Of a DNA stretch of 64,000 bases, positions 32,771 to 41,956 are shown piece by piece (the stretch's first letter is position 1; each line of letters opens with the position of its first letter). Both the position numbers and the translations under genes were made by a program. Below the pieces are notes generated by a model. The model was not told where the DNA came from. It did no database searches and worked only from the letters and a program-made list of their open reading frames with translations. This DNA is from Neobacillus pocheonensis (lineage in GTDB: Bacteria; Bacillota; Bacilli; Bacillales; Cytobacillaceae): assembly GCA_023702235.1 (NCBI GenBank), contig JAMQCR010000001.1, forward strand, positions 124,001 to 188,000. The letters are read 5' to 3'.

Positions 32771-32805
32771 ATGTGCTGGAAGTTCAAATGTCCAGCACGT
32801 TTTTA
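32771..32805 (+). terminator. Hairpin between xylA and xylB (attenuator-like)
   Basis: Stem 32771-32780 with 32791-32800 (TGTGCTGGA/TCCAGCACG, one G-T pair), followed by TTTT. It lies 24 bases before the xylB start and would lower xylB expression relative to xylA. Confidence 0.78.
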
Positions 32806-32827
32806 TAGAAAAGGATGGTTAAATCGT

Positions 32828-34327
32828 ATGAAATACGTTATTGGAATAGACCTTGGAACAAGCGCAGTAAAAATCCTCCTTGTTAATCAAAATGGGGAAG
32901 TATGCCAGGAAGTATCTAAATCTTACCCTTTAATTATTGAAAAATCCGGATATAGTGAACAAAACCCAGAAGAATGGGTTGAAAAAACATCTGAAGGGTT
33001 AGCAGAGCTTATCGGGAAATTTAGTGGGAATGTGAAAAATATCCAGGGGATTAGCTTCTCAGGACAAATGCATGGCCTTGTTTTATTAGACCAAGACCAT
33101 AAGGTTTTACGAAATGCGATTTTGTGGAATGACACAAGAACAACGAAACAATGTCAGGAAATTTATGATGTCGTTGGCAAAGAGCGGCTGTTAGAGGTAA
33201 CGAAGAACCCTGCTTTAGAAGGCTTTACTCTGCCTAAGATTCTTTGGGTAAAAGAAAATGAACCTGAAATTTTTGCACGTTCAAGTGTATTTATGCTTCC
33301 AAAGGATTATTTGCGCTATCGGATGACTGGAAATATTCATATGGATTACTCTGATGCTGCCGGAACCTTAATGCTAAATGTGGCTAAACGGGAATGGAGC
33401 TCAGAAATCTTAAATCTATTGGATATTTCTCCTGACTTCTGTCCGCCATTAGTAGAATCTCATGAATGTGTTGGTACCATTTCTGCTGAGCTTGCCAACG
33501 CTACAGGATTGACTGAAGCAACAAAGGTTTTTGCAGGCGGCGCGGATAATGCATGTGGTGCAATTGGTTCAGGAATCTTATCAGCAGGTAAAACATTAAG
33601 CAGTATTGGAACCTCAGGTGTGGTTCTTTCTTATGAAGATAGAAATGATCTCGATTTTGAAGGAAAGGTACACTATTTTAATCATGGGGAAGAAGACACT
33701 TACTATACCATGGGCGTAACCCTTGCTGCAGGTTATAGCTTAAGCTGGTTTAAAGATACATTTGGTCATCAGGAGGAATTTGATCAATTTTTAGAGGGTG
33801 TCGATACGGTACCTGTAGGCGCGAATGGATTGCTCTTTACTCCATACATAGTTGGAGAAAGAACACCGCATGCGGATTCGAATATTCGCGGCAGCTTTAT
33901 TGGCATCGATGCCTCTCATGAGCGGAAGCACTTTGCCCGGTCTGTTCTTGAAGGGATTACTTTCTCTTTAAATGAATCGATTGAGATTTTTAGAAAAAGC
34001 GGGAAAACGATTGATTCCGTTATCTCGATTGGCGGCGGGGCGAAAAATGAAACCTGGCTGCAAATGCAGGCCGATATTTTTGATGCAAAAATTGAAAAGC
34101 TTTCAAGTGAACAAGGCCCGGGAATGGGTGCAGCCATGTTGGCAGCATATGGATGCGGATGGTTTGCTTCTCTTAAAGAATGTGCGGAAGAATTTATTCA
34201 AACTTCAAAAACCTATTATCCTATCAAGGAAAATGTTGAAGCTTACAAAAAACTTTTTGCTATTTATCAACAGGTTTATACACAAACGAAGGTTTTGAAT
34301 GACCAATTAAAAGAGTTTAGAAAGTAA
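32828..34327 (+). CDS. xylB: Xylulokinase
   Basis: Intact, 499 residues. It is an FGGY-family kinase that phosphorylates D-xylulose to xylulose 5-phosphate, feeding the pentose phosphate pathway. The N-terminal phosphate loop IGIDLGTSAVK, the SGQMHGLVLLD motif with substrate contacts, the NDTR motif and the C-terminal signature region (GGGAKNETWLQMQADIF) are clear. ATG at 32828 follows AAAGGATGG; earlier in-frame codons lie in the hairpin. It is in the xylA operon under XylR control. Confidence 0.95.
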   Translation: MKYVIGIDLGTSAVKILLVNQNGEVCQEVSKSYPLIIEKSGYSEQNPEEWVEKTSEGLAELIGKFSGNVKNIQGISFSGQMHGLVLLDQDHKVLRNAILWNDTRTTKQCQEIYDVVGKERLLEVTKNPALEGFTLPKILWVKENEPEIFARSSVFMLPKDYLRYRMTGNIHMDYSDAAGTLMLNVAKREWSSEILNLLDISPDFCPPLVESHECVGTISAELANATGLTEATKVFAGGADNACGAIGSGILSAGKTLSSIGTSGVVLSYEDRNDLDFEGKVHYFNHGEEDTYYTMGVTLAAGYSLSWFKDTFGHQEEFDQFLEGVDTVPVGANGLLFTPYIVGERTPHADSNIRGSFIGIDASHERKHFARSVLEGITFSLNESIEIFRKSGKTIDSVISIGGGAKNETWLQMQADIFDAKIEKLSSEQGPGMGAAMLAAYGCGWFASLKECAEEFIQTSKTYYPIKENVEAYKKLFAIYQQVYTQTKVLNDQLKEFRK

Positions 34328-34364
34328 AGAAATGTGCCGGGCATACCTAGTAAGTATGCCTGTA

Positions 34365-34490
34365 GCGGAATTAATGCCAATTGTGGCGGAATAAATGGAT
34401 TTTCCCGCGGAATTAATTCTAAAATTCGCGGGATTACCGAAAATGCTCGCGAAAATATCGCAAATTAACGCGGAATTAGAATAAAAGGCT
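34365..34490 (+). repeat. 21-bp-period array A (heptamer GCGGAAT)
   Basis: Six units start at exactly 21-bp steps: 34365, 34386, 34407, 34428, 34449 and 34470. Four carry GCGGAAT, one GCGGGAT and one GCGAAAA; the 14 bases between are AT-rich and poorly conserved. It fills nearly all of the gap between xylB and the GH39 gene. A small hairpin (GGCATAC/GTATGCC, 34340-34360) precedes it. An in-frame TAA at 34392 argues against coding. I do not recognise a named repeat family. Confidence 0.85.
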
Positions 34491-34510
34491 GTTAAAAACA
34501 GGAGGTAAGT

Positions 34511-36023
34511 ATGGCCAAAATCGTTGTGAGCGAAAATTCACCCACTCCATTCAAAAAAAATTGGAAATTATGTGTTGGGACAGGCAGACTGGGTCTTGCC
34601 TTGCAAAAAGAATACTTAGAACACCTAAAAATAGCCAAAGATGCCATTGGATTTGAGTATATCCGCGGACATGGTCTCCTGCATGATGACATTGCCATCT
34701 ATCGTGAAATGGAAGTTGATGGAGAAGTTCGTCCATTTTATAACTTTACCTATATTGATCGGATTTTCGATTCATTTTTAGAAATGGGAATCCGTCCATT
34801 TGTCGAAATTGGCTTTATGCCAAAGCTTCTGGCATCAGGTGAGCAAACGATCTTTGATTGGCAGGGAAATGTCACTCCGCCAAAGGATTATGAAAAATGG
34901 TCTGATTTAGTAAAAGCTGTTGTTTCGCATTTTACCGAGCGCTATGGACTTGAGGAAGTGCTAAAATGGCAGTTTGAAATCTGGAATGAGCCAAATCTAG
35001 TAAACTTCTGGAAAGATGCCGATAAACAAGAGTACTTTAAATTATATAAAGTGACGGCGAATGCTGTGAAGGCCGTTCATGCTGATCTTCAAGTTGGCGG
35101 GCTGCCATTTGCGGCGGTTCGGATGAATGGATTGTTGAGTTTCTAGAATTCTGTGCTGAAGAAAAGGCACCCGTGGATTTTGTTTCACGCTTGCCTATAC
35201 TTCCAAGCAGCCTAATAAAGTAACATTTGATTATTACTACCAAGAATTAGTTGAAAATACTGCGATGTTAAATGAGTTTAAAAAGGTACGCGGGTTAATT
35301 GATGAATCAGCTTTTCCTCATCTGCCATTCCATATTACCGAATACAACACATCCTATAGTCCCATTAATCCCGTTCATGATACGGTGTTAAACGCAGCTT
35401 ACTTAGCAAGAATCCTTAGTGAAGCTGGCGACTTTGTTGATTCATTTTCATATTGGACGTTTAGTGATGTATTTGAAGAATTAGGCGTACCGAAAGCACA
35501 ATTCCATGGCGGTTTTGGCTTGATGGCCTTAAACGGGATTCCGAAGCCAACCTTCCATCTGTTTTCGTTTTTTAATTCATTAGGCGAAGAGCAGTTCTAT
35601 CGTGATGAACAAATGTTGGTAACTAAACGAAAAGACGGCTCGATTGCCCTGGTTGCCTGGAACCTGGTAATGGAAAAAGGAACTGGATTCGAGAAGGAAG
35701 TGGAATTTGAACTTCCTGTATCCCATCCTGAGTTATTTATTAAACGTCAAACAGTTGATGAGGACCGCGCAAACCCATGGAGAACTTGGCAAGAAATGGG
35801 GCGCCCAAGATTTCCGGATCAATCGTCAGTAGAAACTTTACGTCAGGTGGCTAAGCCTCTAGTAAGAACGTCAAAAATTAAGTCCGATAATGGCAAAGCA
35901 ACAATCAAGGTAACTTTAACGAAGAATGAAGTAACCCTGATTGAACTAACTCCAGTTAAGGATGAGACCGATACGTATATTGGACTGGATGATAGCTTAA
36001 TAACTTCTTACCAAGGAATATAA
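34511..36023 (+). CDS. xynB1: GH39 beta-xylosidase, frameshifted
   Basis: About 504 residues in three frames, highly similar to Geobacillus stearothermophilus GH39 XynB. It releases xylose from the non-reducing end of xylo-oligosaccharides with retention. [18 protein letters not shown] opens it; the acid/base is Glu160 in [11 protein letters not shown], and the nucleophile Glu (codon 35340-35342) is in [13 protein letters not shown]. One-base losses near 35101 and 35190 break it. Restoring them gives [13 protein letters not shown] and [15 protein letters not shown], as in the homologue. ATG at 34511 follows GGAGGT. It lies between repeat arrays A and B. Confidence 0.92.
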
Positions 36024-36027
36024 AAAA

Positions 36028-36090
36028 TCACAAATAAACCATCCAGAATCGCAAATGGAATTGATTTTTTCGCAAATAAACAGCCAATAG
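36028..36090 (+). repeat. 21-bp-period array B (octamer TCRCAAAT)
   Basis: TCACAAAT at 36028, TCGCAAAT at 36049 and TCGCAAAT at 36070 are spaced exactly 21 bp apart between the GH39 and GH8 genes. The same TCGCAAAT occurs inside array A (34458), half a period from its heptamer, which links the two. There are only three units, so this is weaker than arrays A and C. Confidence 0.65.
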
Positions 36091-36116
36091 AATAAGAGTT
36101 TAATAGGAGTGGGACA

Positions 36117-37259
36117 ATGTCAGAGCAAGAAGGTGCTTTTTATACTGGGGTATACCGAAATTTGTTCAAAGAATTAGGAAAATCCGATGAAGAAATCGAG
36201 CAAAGAATTCAAGAATGCTGGGAGCAATTGTTTAATGGTGACGAAGACACAAGAATTTATTATCCAGTTGGGGAAGATCTAGGTTACATACTTGATACCG
36301 GGAACTTGGACGTCCGAACAGAAGGTATGTCATACGGAATGATGATGGCGGTTCAAATGGACAACAAGGATGTTTTCGACCGCCTCTGGAACTGGACCAT
36401 GAAGTACATGTATATGACGACTGGAGAGAATGCCGGCTACTTTGCCTGGTCTTGTAATCCGGATGGTACCAAAAGAGCTTTTGGACCCGCGCCGGATGGC
36501 GAAGAATTCTTTGCGATGGCCCTGTTTTTTGCATCTCATCGCTGGGGGGATGGTCTTGAGCCTTACAATTATAGTGTTCAAGCAAAAGACCTCCTCCGAA
36601 CATGTCTTCATAAAGGTGAAGATGGAGTCGGCTATCCAATGTGGAATCCAGAGAATAAATTAATTAAATTCGTACCGAATTGTGAGTTTTCGGATCCTTC
36701 CTATCATTTGCCGCATTTTTATGAATTATTTGCGTTGTGGGCATATGAGGAAGACCGTCAGTTTTGGAAGGAAGCAAGTACTGCCAGCAGGGAATACTTG
36801 AAAATTTCCTGTCATCCGGAAACAGGTTTGGCTCCGGAATATGCTTATTATGATGGCACACCAAATAATGAAAAAGGCTATGGACATTTTTACAGTGATG
36901 CCTACCGTGTTGCGGGTAATATCGGCCTTGATTATGAATGGTTTAGAGGGGATGAGTGGGAGAGGGCTGAGTCGGCTAAGCTTCAAGCGTTCTTTGCAGA
37001 AAAGGACCCAGCTGACTATCGACGTTATACGATTTCAGGTGAACCTTTGGAGGAAAAATCCCTGCATCCTGTTGGTTTACTCGCTACCAATGCAATGGCC
37101 ACTCTTGCCTCAGATGGTCCAGACAGTAAAAGTTCCGTTGAATTGTTTTGGAATACGCCAGTCCGTACCGGCGTTAGACGTTATTACGATAACTGTTTAT
37201 ATTTTTTCAGTTTGTTAGCGTTAAGCGGAACCTATCGGATTTGGATGCCAGAAGTTTAA
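36117..37259 (+). CDS. GH8 reducing-end xylose-releasing exo-oligoxylanase (Rex)
   Basis: Intact, 380 residues, no signal peptide. It closely resembles the Bacillus halodurans GH8 Rex enzyme, which removes single xylose units from the reducing end of xylo-oligosaccharides of three or more units, with inversion. The acid Glu69 in RTEGMSYGMMMAVQ and base Asp261 in FYSDAYRVAGN are the two GH8 catalytic residues. The (alpha/alpha)6 barrel motifs GYFAWSC and FWNTPVRTG are also visible. ATG at 36117 follows TAGGAG. It complements the non-reducing-end beta-xylosidases. It sits between repeat arrays B and C and is convergent with the secreted xylanase gene. Confidence 0.92.
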   Translation: MSEQEGAFYTGVYRNLFKELGKSDEEIEQRIQECWEQLFNGDEDTRIYYPVGEDLGYILDTGNLDVRTEGMSYGMMMAVQMDNKDVFDRLWNWTMKYMYMTTGENAGYFAWSCNPDGTKRAFGPAPDGEEFFAMALFFASHRWGDGLEPYNYSVQAKDLLRTCLHKGEDGVGYPMWNPENKLIKFVPNCEFSDPSYHLPHFYELFALWAYEEDRQFWKEASTASREYLKISCHPETGLAPEYAYYDGTPNNEKGYGHFYSDAYRVAGNIGLDYEWFRGDEWERAESAKLQAFFAEKDPADYRRYTISGEPLEEKSLHPVGLLATNAMATLASDGPDSKSSVELFWNTPVRTGVRRYYDNCLYFFSLLALSGTYRIWMPEV

Positions 37260-37282
37260 TACTTTAACAACTTATTCACAGG

Positions 37283-37393
37283 ATTCCGCGGATTCTCAGA
37301 AGAATTCCGCAAACTTTTCATTTATTCCGCTAAATTCGGTGATGATTCCGCAGTTTAATTTCTTTATTCAGCCAGATGTGTGTGGAATCCCGC
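37283..37393 (-). repeat. 21-bp-period array C (heptamer GCGGAAT, minus strand)
   Basis: The plus strand shows ATTCCGC at 37283, 37304, 37324 and 37345, then ATTCAGC at 37366 and ATCCCGC at 37387. Steps are 21, 20, 21, 21 and 21 bp. The reverse complement is the heptamer of array A, including the same GCGGGAT variant, so arrays A and C are in opposite orientation around the GH39-GH8 pair. The single 20-bp step could be a lost base of the kind seen in nearby genes. Confidence 0.82.
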
Positions 37394-37414
37394 ATAAACC
37401 AATAATCTTTAAAA

Positions 37415-37464
37415 AATAAAAAATGGAGTCCCAAAGCTCATCACTTAAAGGACTCCATTTTTTG
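37415..37464. terminator. Bidirectional terminator between GH8 and secreted xylanase genes
   Basis: The stem AAAATGGAGTCC/GGACTCCATTTT (37420-37431 with 37450-37461) has A-rich and T-rich flanks on both sides and lies between convergent genes. Confidence 0.9.
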
Positions 37465-37476
37465 TACTTAAATTTA

Positions 37477-40137
37477 TTATTTTTTCATCGCGCCATTTGA
37501 TAATTGAAGGACGCCGAATCTAGAAGTATTTTGATAGGATTGGCCAGTTGGATCACTCCAAACAGCAACACTATCACGTTTGCCGTCACCGTTATCGTCA
37601 TTGTTTACCTGTACATCAAATCCAATCGATGTTCCAGGTTTTGGAGGAGAATCCAGTTTTATAGCTGCTTCGACAATGTAGCCGTCCGCGGTACGTTTTG
37701 TGGCCGTTGTGAAATTATTAGCTGAGGCATGGCCGCCGTAGCTTTGCAGATTGTTAAAATTAACACGGTATTGACCATCATCGCTTTGGTAGTTGGTTGT
37801 TTTTCCGTTGTTTTGGTCAACGAAGATTTCTACAGAGTCTTGTTCATAGGCATTGCTGCTTAGATCACTTAATGATTTGTCCGTTACATTAGCTAGGATG
37901 TATAAATAACCTTGATCCCACATGGTTTTAACTTTGGCAGTTGAGCCAGATGTACCTTGGACCCAACGATCAGTGGAGAGGATATTTGCTTTCTCCCAAG
38001 ACTTATCTTCCACCCCATCAATGATTGGAGTACCTTTAACTGCCTGTGCTACCATCACTGGATCTTTTAACGTTAATGTCCCAAATTTAGAGGTATTCGT
38101 ATCCTGACTATTAGTTATATCATTCCAGGAGAATGACTTATCTCCATTGGATACACGAATATCGAAGCCGATTTTTTTCCCTTTTTGAACATCTGAAAGC
38201 GGAATGGCCGTTTCAAAGTTGTAACCGGAACCGTCTTCCAATTCTTTAATTTTATAATCTGGAGCATCTGATTTCTCATTGGTAATTTTAAAGGAATAAT
38301 GTTTGTCATCAGCTTGATAGGAATTCGTTTTTCCATTATTCCCATCAACAAACAGATCTATGGATCCATTTGCTCCAAGTGTCGGGTCCTTTACATTAGC
38401 AAAAACATATAAAAAATTGTTATCATACAACGTTTTAAAGCTTGCAGATAGCTGATTGTTACCATTTATAGCTGTATTGCTTACACCATCCCAAACTAAG
38501 TCAGATTTTCCATCAACTTTTGGTGTTGCATTAAGAACATCTAAATTCTTTATTGGAACAGGAAGCTTAGAAGGATCTACTACTCCCCAATAAGCATATT
38601 TTGCTTGAAGCTGAGTATCAAAAAGCAATGGCAGGTTTGTACGGGTGGTTGGGAATGTACTAAGCCATGTTTCATTATCGGCAATTCCCCATGTAATAAC
38701 CTGGGTGATTTCATTATGTTTTTCTTTAAATAAATCAAAGAGTTCCTTGTAACGATAACCTTGTTTAATTAACACATCTTGCGGAACGTTTGAGCCGTAG
38801 TTGTCTGTATTGTTATTATAAAGACTGACATCAAGTTCGGTAATTTTATTATCTAGGCCAAGAGACGCAAACTTATCAATGCTGGCTCCAATATTAGCTA
38901 TCGATGGGCTGTCGATGTTAACGTGGGTCTGATGTCCAATGCCGTCAATTTGAACGCCTTCTGCTAAAAGACCTTTGACAAGATTATAAAGAATGTCACG
39001 TTTAGTCGGATCCTCAGTATTGTAATCATTGATATACAATTTGACGTTTGGTCCAACTACTTCACGCGCCGTCTCGAAAGCAGTTTTAATATAATCGGTT
39101 CCTGTTAATTCATACCATTTGCTATGGCGCATTCCATCTGGCTGGCTTGGATCGATTACTTCGTTGACAGCATCAACTGATTCAATATCATTTTTGTAAC
39201 GTCCTAAAACCGTCCGAATGTAATCCTGTAAACGGGATAGTACAAGCTGTTTGTTTTCAGGAGTCGCTGCTAGCCAATTTCCACTATCGTCTTGGAAAAA
39301 CCAATTAGGTGTTTGTTGGTACCAAACGAGTGTATGGAAGCGAAGCTTCATATTGTTATCTTTTGCAAACTGTGCGATTTTATCGGCATCATCCCATGTA
39401 AAAACACCTTTTGTATGTTCGAGGGAATCTGGTTTCATAGCGTTTCCAGGAACAAGGCTGTTAAAATGTTTCTTTAATAAATCTGCTTGAGGTCCTTGCA
39501 ATTGATCAGGTAAAACGGCAGCCCCGATTAAAAAGTCATTTGCATATACATCTTTTAGGGATGGAATATCTTGTTGAATTGGAAGAAATGCAGAAACGAT
39601 GGTAATCGTGAAATCGTCTAAGTAATACGCGCTTGTAGCACTATCGCTTTCAAGATATACTTGTAATCCTTTTACATCGGTTGAAAAAGTATATTTACCA
39701 TCTAATTTTACCCAATCTGAATCAGTGACAGGAGTAGCGGAAGTTACCTCGTCGTATTTCGTAGTTCCGTCTGTGTTATCACGTTGAACTGTAAATTTAA
39801 GATTACTTGGTGTTTGTCCAGCTACTAGCTTCACATAACCAGAGATTTCATATGTAGCACCTTGCACTAGTTTATTAGTGACATTAAGACTTGGGCCATT
39901 CCAGGATGCCGTTCTTCCTGAAGTTTTTAAACTGTTTGTCCCAGAATGAGATGTTTCACTGACAGATGTTACTGAAACGCTTCCTCTTGGCCCCCACCCT
40001 TGTGCGGTGCCATCGTCGAAATTGTTCTGGACAATCACATTGCTATCCGCCTTAGCAGTGGAAGCCTTGGGGAATCCAGGGAGAAGCATCCCAAGAACTA
40101 GAATAATAGTTAACCAAATACTTAACTGTTTTTTCAT
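37477..40137 (-). CDS. xynA1: Secreted modular GH10 endo-1,4-beta-xylanase (CBM-GH10-CBM9-CBM9)
   Basis: Intact, 886 residues. It has a Sec signal peptide (residues 1-31, LGMLLPGFPKASTAKA), a CBM22/CBM4_9-type carbohydrate-binding module (about 32-181), a GH10 catalytic domain (about 193-525) and two related CBM9-like modules (about 532-705 and 708-880). The acid/base is Glu326 in DAVNEV and the nucleophile Glu434 in ITELDVS. It cuts xylan outside the cell into oligomers for import. There are no SLH repeats or sortase motif, so it is probably released rather than anchored. It is transcribed divergently from the two-component genes, and a cre box lies in its leader. Confidence 0.94.
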   Translation of the reverse strand: MKKQLSIWLTIILVLGMLLPGFPKASTAKADSNVIVQNNFDDGTAQGWGPRGSVSVTSVSETSHSGTNSLKTSGRTASWNGPSLNVTNKLVQGATYEISGYVKLVAGQTPSNLKFTVQRDNTDGTTKYDEVTSATPVTDSDWVKLDGKYTFSTDVKGLQVYLESDSATSAYYLDDFTITIVSAFLPIQQDIPSLKDVYANDFLIGAAVLPDQLQGPQADLLKKHFNSLVPGNAMKPDSLEHTKGVFTWDDADKIAQFAKDNNMKLRFHTLVWYQQTPNWFFQDDSGNWLAATPENKQLVLSRLQDYIRTVLGRYKNDIESVDAVNEVIDPSQPDGMRHSKWYELTGTDYIKTAFETAREVVGPNVKLYINDYNTEDPTKRDILYNLVKGLLAEGVQIDGIGHQTHVNIDSPSIANIGASIDKFASLGLDNKITELDVSLYNNNTDNYGSNVPQDVLIKQGYRYKELFDLFKEKHNEITQVITWGIADNETWLSTFPTTRTNLPLLFDTQLQAKYAYWGVVDPSKLPVPIKNLDVLNATPKVDGKSDLVWDGVSNTAINGNNQLSASFKTLYDNNFLYVFANVKDPTLGANGSIDLFVDGNNGKTNSYQADDKHYSFKITNEKSDAPDYKIKELEDGSGYNFETAIPLSDVQKGKKIGFDIRVSNGDKSFSWNDITNSQDTNTSKFGTLTLKDPVMVAQAVKGTPIIDGVEDKSWEKANILSTDRWVQGTSGSTAKVKTMWDQGYLYILANVTDKSLSDLSSNAYEQDSVEIFVDQNNGKTTNYQSDDGQYRVNFNNLQSYGGHASANNFTTATKRTADGYIVEAAIKLDSPPKPGTSIGFDVQVNNDDNGDGKRDSVAVWSDPTGQSYQNTSRFGVLQLSNGAMKK

Positions 40138-40156
40138 TTTAATCCTCCTTATTATT

Positions 40157-40170
40157 TGATAACGTTTACA
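40157..40170 (-). promoter_or_regulatory. cre box upstream of the secreted xylanase gene
   Basis: TGTAAACGTTATCA on the minus strand fits the CcpA consensus fully. It lies 20 bases before the start codon, between promoter and ribosome site. Confidence 0.8.
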
Positions 40171-40356
40171 AATTTGCTAATGGCCTCCTTTCTATATGTC
40201 TTTTAATTGTAGAGCTGCTTAGGACAAATGACACTTTGATAATTAAACTAAAAACTTTGAAAATTTAATGAATTCGAAACAGAAAAAGGACATGTAAATT
40301 AAAATTCGAAATTAATCAAATACCATTCACTATAACTTAATAGGAGAGGGTAATAG

Positions 40357-41949
40357 ATGTATAAAGTTGTATTAGTTGATGATAAGATGTTTGTACGAAA
40401 AGGATTACAGAGCCTGGTTGATTGGAAACGCTGTGGATTTGAGGTAGTGGGTGAGGCTTCGAACGGTGAGGATGCCCATTCAGTCATTGAACAACTAAAA
40501 CCAGATTTGGTTGTTACAGATATTCGGATGCCTGTTTTAGATGGACTTGAACTTATCAAACTAGTACAGCAAAAAGATGGGAATCATCCTAAATTTATCA
40601 TTATTAGCGGATATAGTGATTTTAAATACGCTCAACAAGCTGTCCGATATGGGGTTCATGATTTTATATTGAAGCCAATTGACCAAGCTGACATGGAAGA
40701 AACGCTAACAGTACTTTCTAAATCATTGACTGAACAAAAGCTTTTTACAGAGAAGAATGAAGAATTAGTGAAAAAAAGATTGTTTGACCATCTTATAGTT
40801 GGAAAAATTGATGAAAAGGAAGCTGACAGCTATTTAAATGTACTTTCTTTAGAAAATTCAAAAGAATTTTATTATCTGATTTTCGAAGTTAATGAATTTC
40901 CTGAAATGATTAATGGAATTACTGGCGAGCATATGGAGGAAGTAAAGAAAAAAATAGCGGAAATTATTCGTGATTCCTGTGATTTAAAGGAGAAAGTATT
41001 TATTCATGAATTGGAACAGGGTACCTATGGGTTATTAATTCCTTCTATTTTTTTGCAGCGTTTCCAAATGCAAATCAGTAAATTTATCTATTGGATCAAT
41101 AAACAGCTTTCTCGAAACATTAAGCAAAAGATTACCTTTTATGTAGGGTTGGCGGTGCCTAAATTGTATTTAGTAAGAAGTTCTTATGAAAATGCTCAAG
41201 ATGCACGCCAATACAAATATACCCAAGATGATAAGAGCATTATTTTCTATGAGGAAATTGAAAAAAATAATTCCATTACCTATACAGAACTGGAAGATAC
41301 CTTCTATCATGTATTAATCGAGCAAATTGAAGAGAATTTAACAATTGCTATTATGGAAACCATTGATAAAATTTTTCATCAATTTTATATGAGAAAAATG
41401 GCTCAATCGGCTGTTCTGACTTCTATAAACCGCTGTGTACACTCTATCTTGAAGATTATTAAAAATATGGAAGGTGAGGTATCAAGGTTAAAAACCTTCC
41501 AAACGATGCTCCAGCTTCAAAATTATAACTTAACCTTAACCCAGTTAAGGAAATTATTTATAGAATTTGTGCTAGAAAGCAAAGAAGAGATCATCAAGCT
41601 GCGGAAACAAACGGCAAATGGTGAAGCACATAAAATCAAACAGTATGTTGAATTGCATTATCAAGAGAATATTAGTTTAAAAACAATTGCAGCAAAGTTT
41701 TACATGAATCCAGTATATTTGGGGCAATTGTTTAAGAAAACCTATGGGATTTATTTTAAGGATTATCTTCTGCAAGTAAGAATCAACGAAGCAAAAAAGC
41801 TCCTTCGCCAATCGGAATTAAAAATCTATGAAATTGCTCAAAATGTAGGAATTAATAATACAGATTACTTCGTCACTATTTTTGGAAAGTTGGAGAAGAT
41901 CACACCTTCAGAATATCGAAATAAACTTTTGGAAACCAGAAAAGTGTGA
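40357..41949 (+). CDS. YesN-type AraC-family response regulator (XynC-like)
   Basis: 530 residues. The receiver domain has VVLVDDKMFVRKG, phospho-acceptor Asp55 in VVTDIRMPVLDG and Lys in ILKPIDQ. A long central region follows, then a C-terminal AraC domain with ISLKTIAAKFYMNPVYLGQLF and IYEIAQNVGINNTDYFVTIF. ATG at 40357 follows AGGAGAGGG. It is followed after 7 bases by its kinase gene and then an oligosaccharide importer, the arrangement known in Geobacillus as the xynDCEFG system that senses xylo-oligosaccharides. Here the regulator precedes the kinase. The divergent secreted xylanase is a plausible further target. Confidence 0.92.
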   Translation: MYKVVLVDDKMFVRKGLQSLVDWKRCGFEVVGEASNGEDAHSVIEQLKPDLVVTDIRMPVLDGLELIKLVQQKDGNHPKFIIISGYSDFKYAQQAVRYGVHDFILKPIDQADMEETLTVLSKSLTEQKLFTEKNEELVKKRLFDHLIVGKIDEKEADSYLNVLSLENSKEFYYLIFEVNEFPEMINGITGEHMEEVKKKIAEIIRDSCDLKEKVFIHELEQGTYGLLIPSIFLQRFQMQISKFIYWINKQLSRNIKQKITFYVGLAVPKLYLVRSSYENAQDARQYKYTQDDKSIIFYEEIEKNNSITYTELEDTFYHVLIEQIEENLTIAIMETIDKIFHQFYMRKMAQSAVLTSINRCVHSILKIIKNMEGEVSRLKTFQTMLQLQNYNLTLTQLRKLFIEFVLESKEEIIKLRKQTANGEAHKIKQYVELHYQENISLKTIAAKFYMNPVYLGQLFKKTYGIYFKDYLLQVRINEAKKLLRQSELKIYEIAQNVGINNTDYFVTIFGKLEKITPSEYRNKLLETRKV

Positions 41950-41956
41950 TCAGAAG

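Noticed and set aside
34365-34490. 21-bp array as a coding repeat (7 codons) or CRISPR
   Set aside because: The frame has a TAA at 34392 and no ribosome site. CRISPR repeats are longer and nearly identical; here only a heptamer is kept.
36232-36639. 135-codon antisense frame opposite the GH8 gene
   Set aside because: It lies wholly within a well-conserved GH8 gene and has no family features or start signal.
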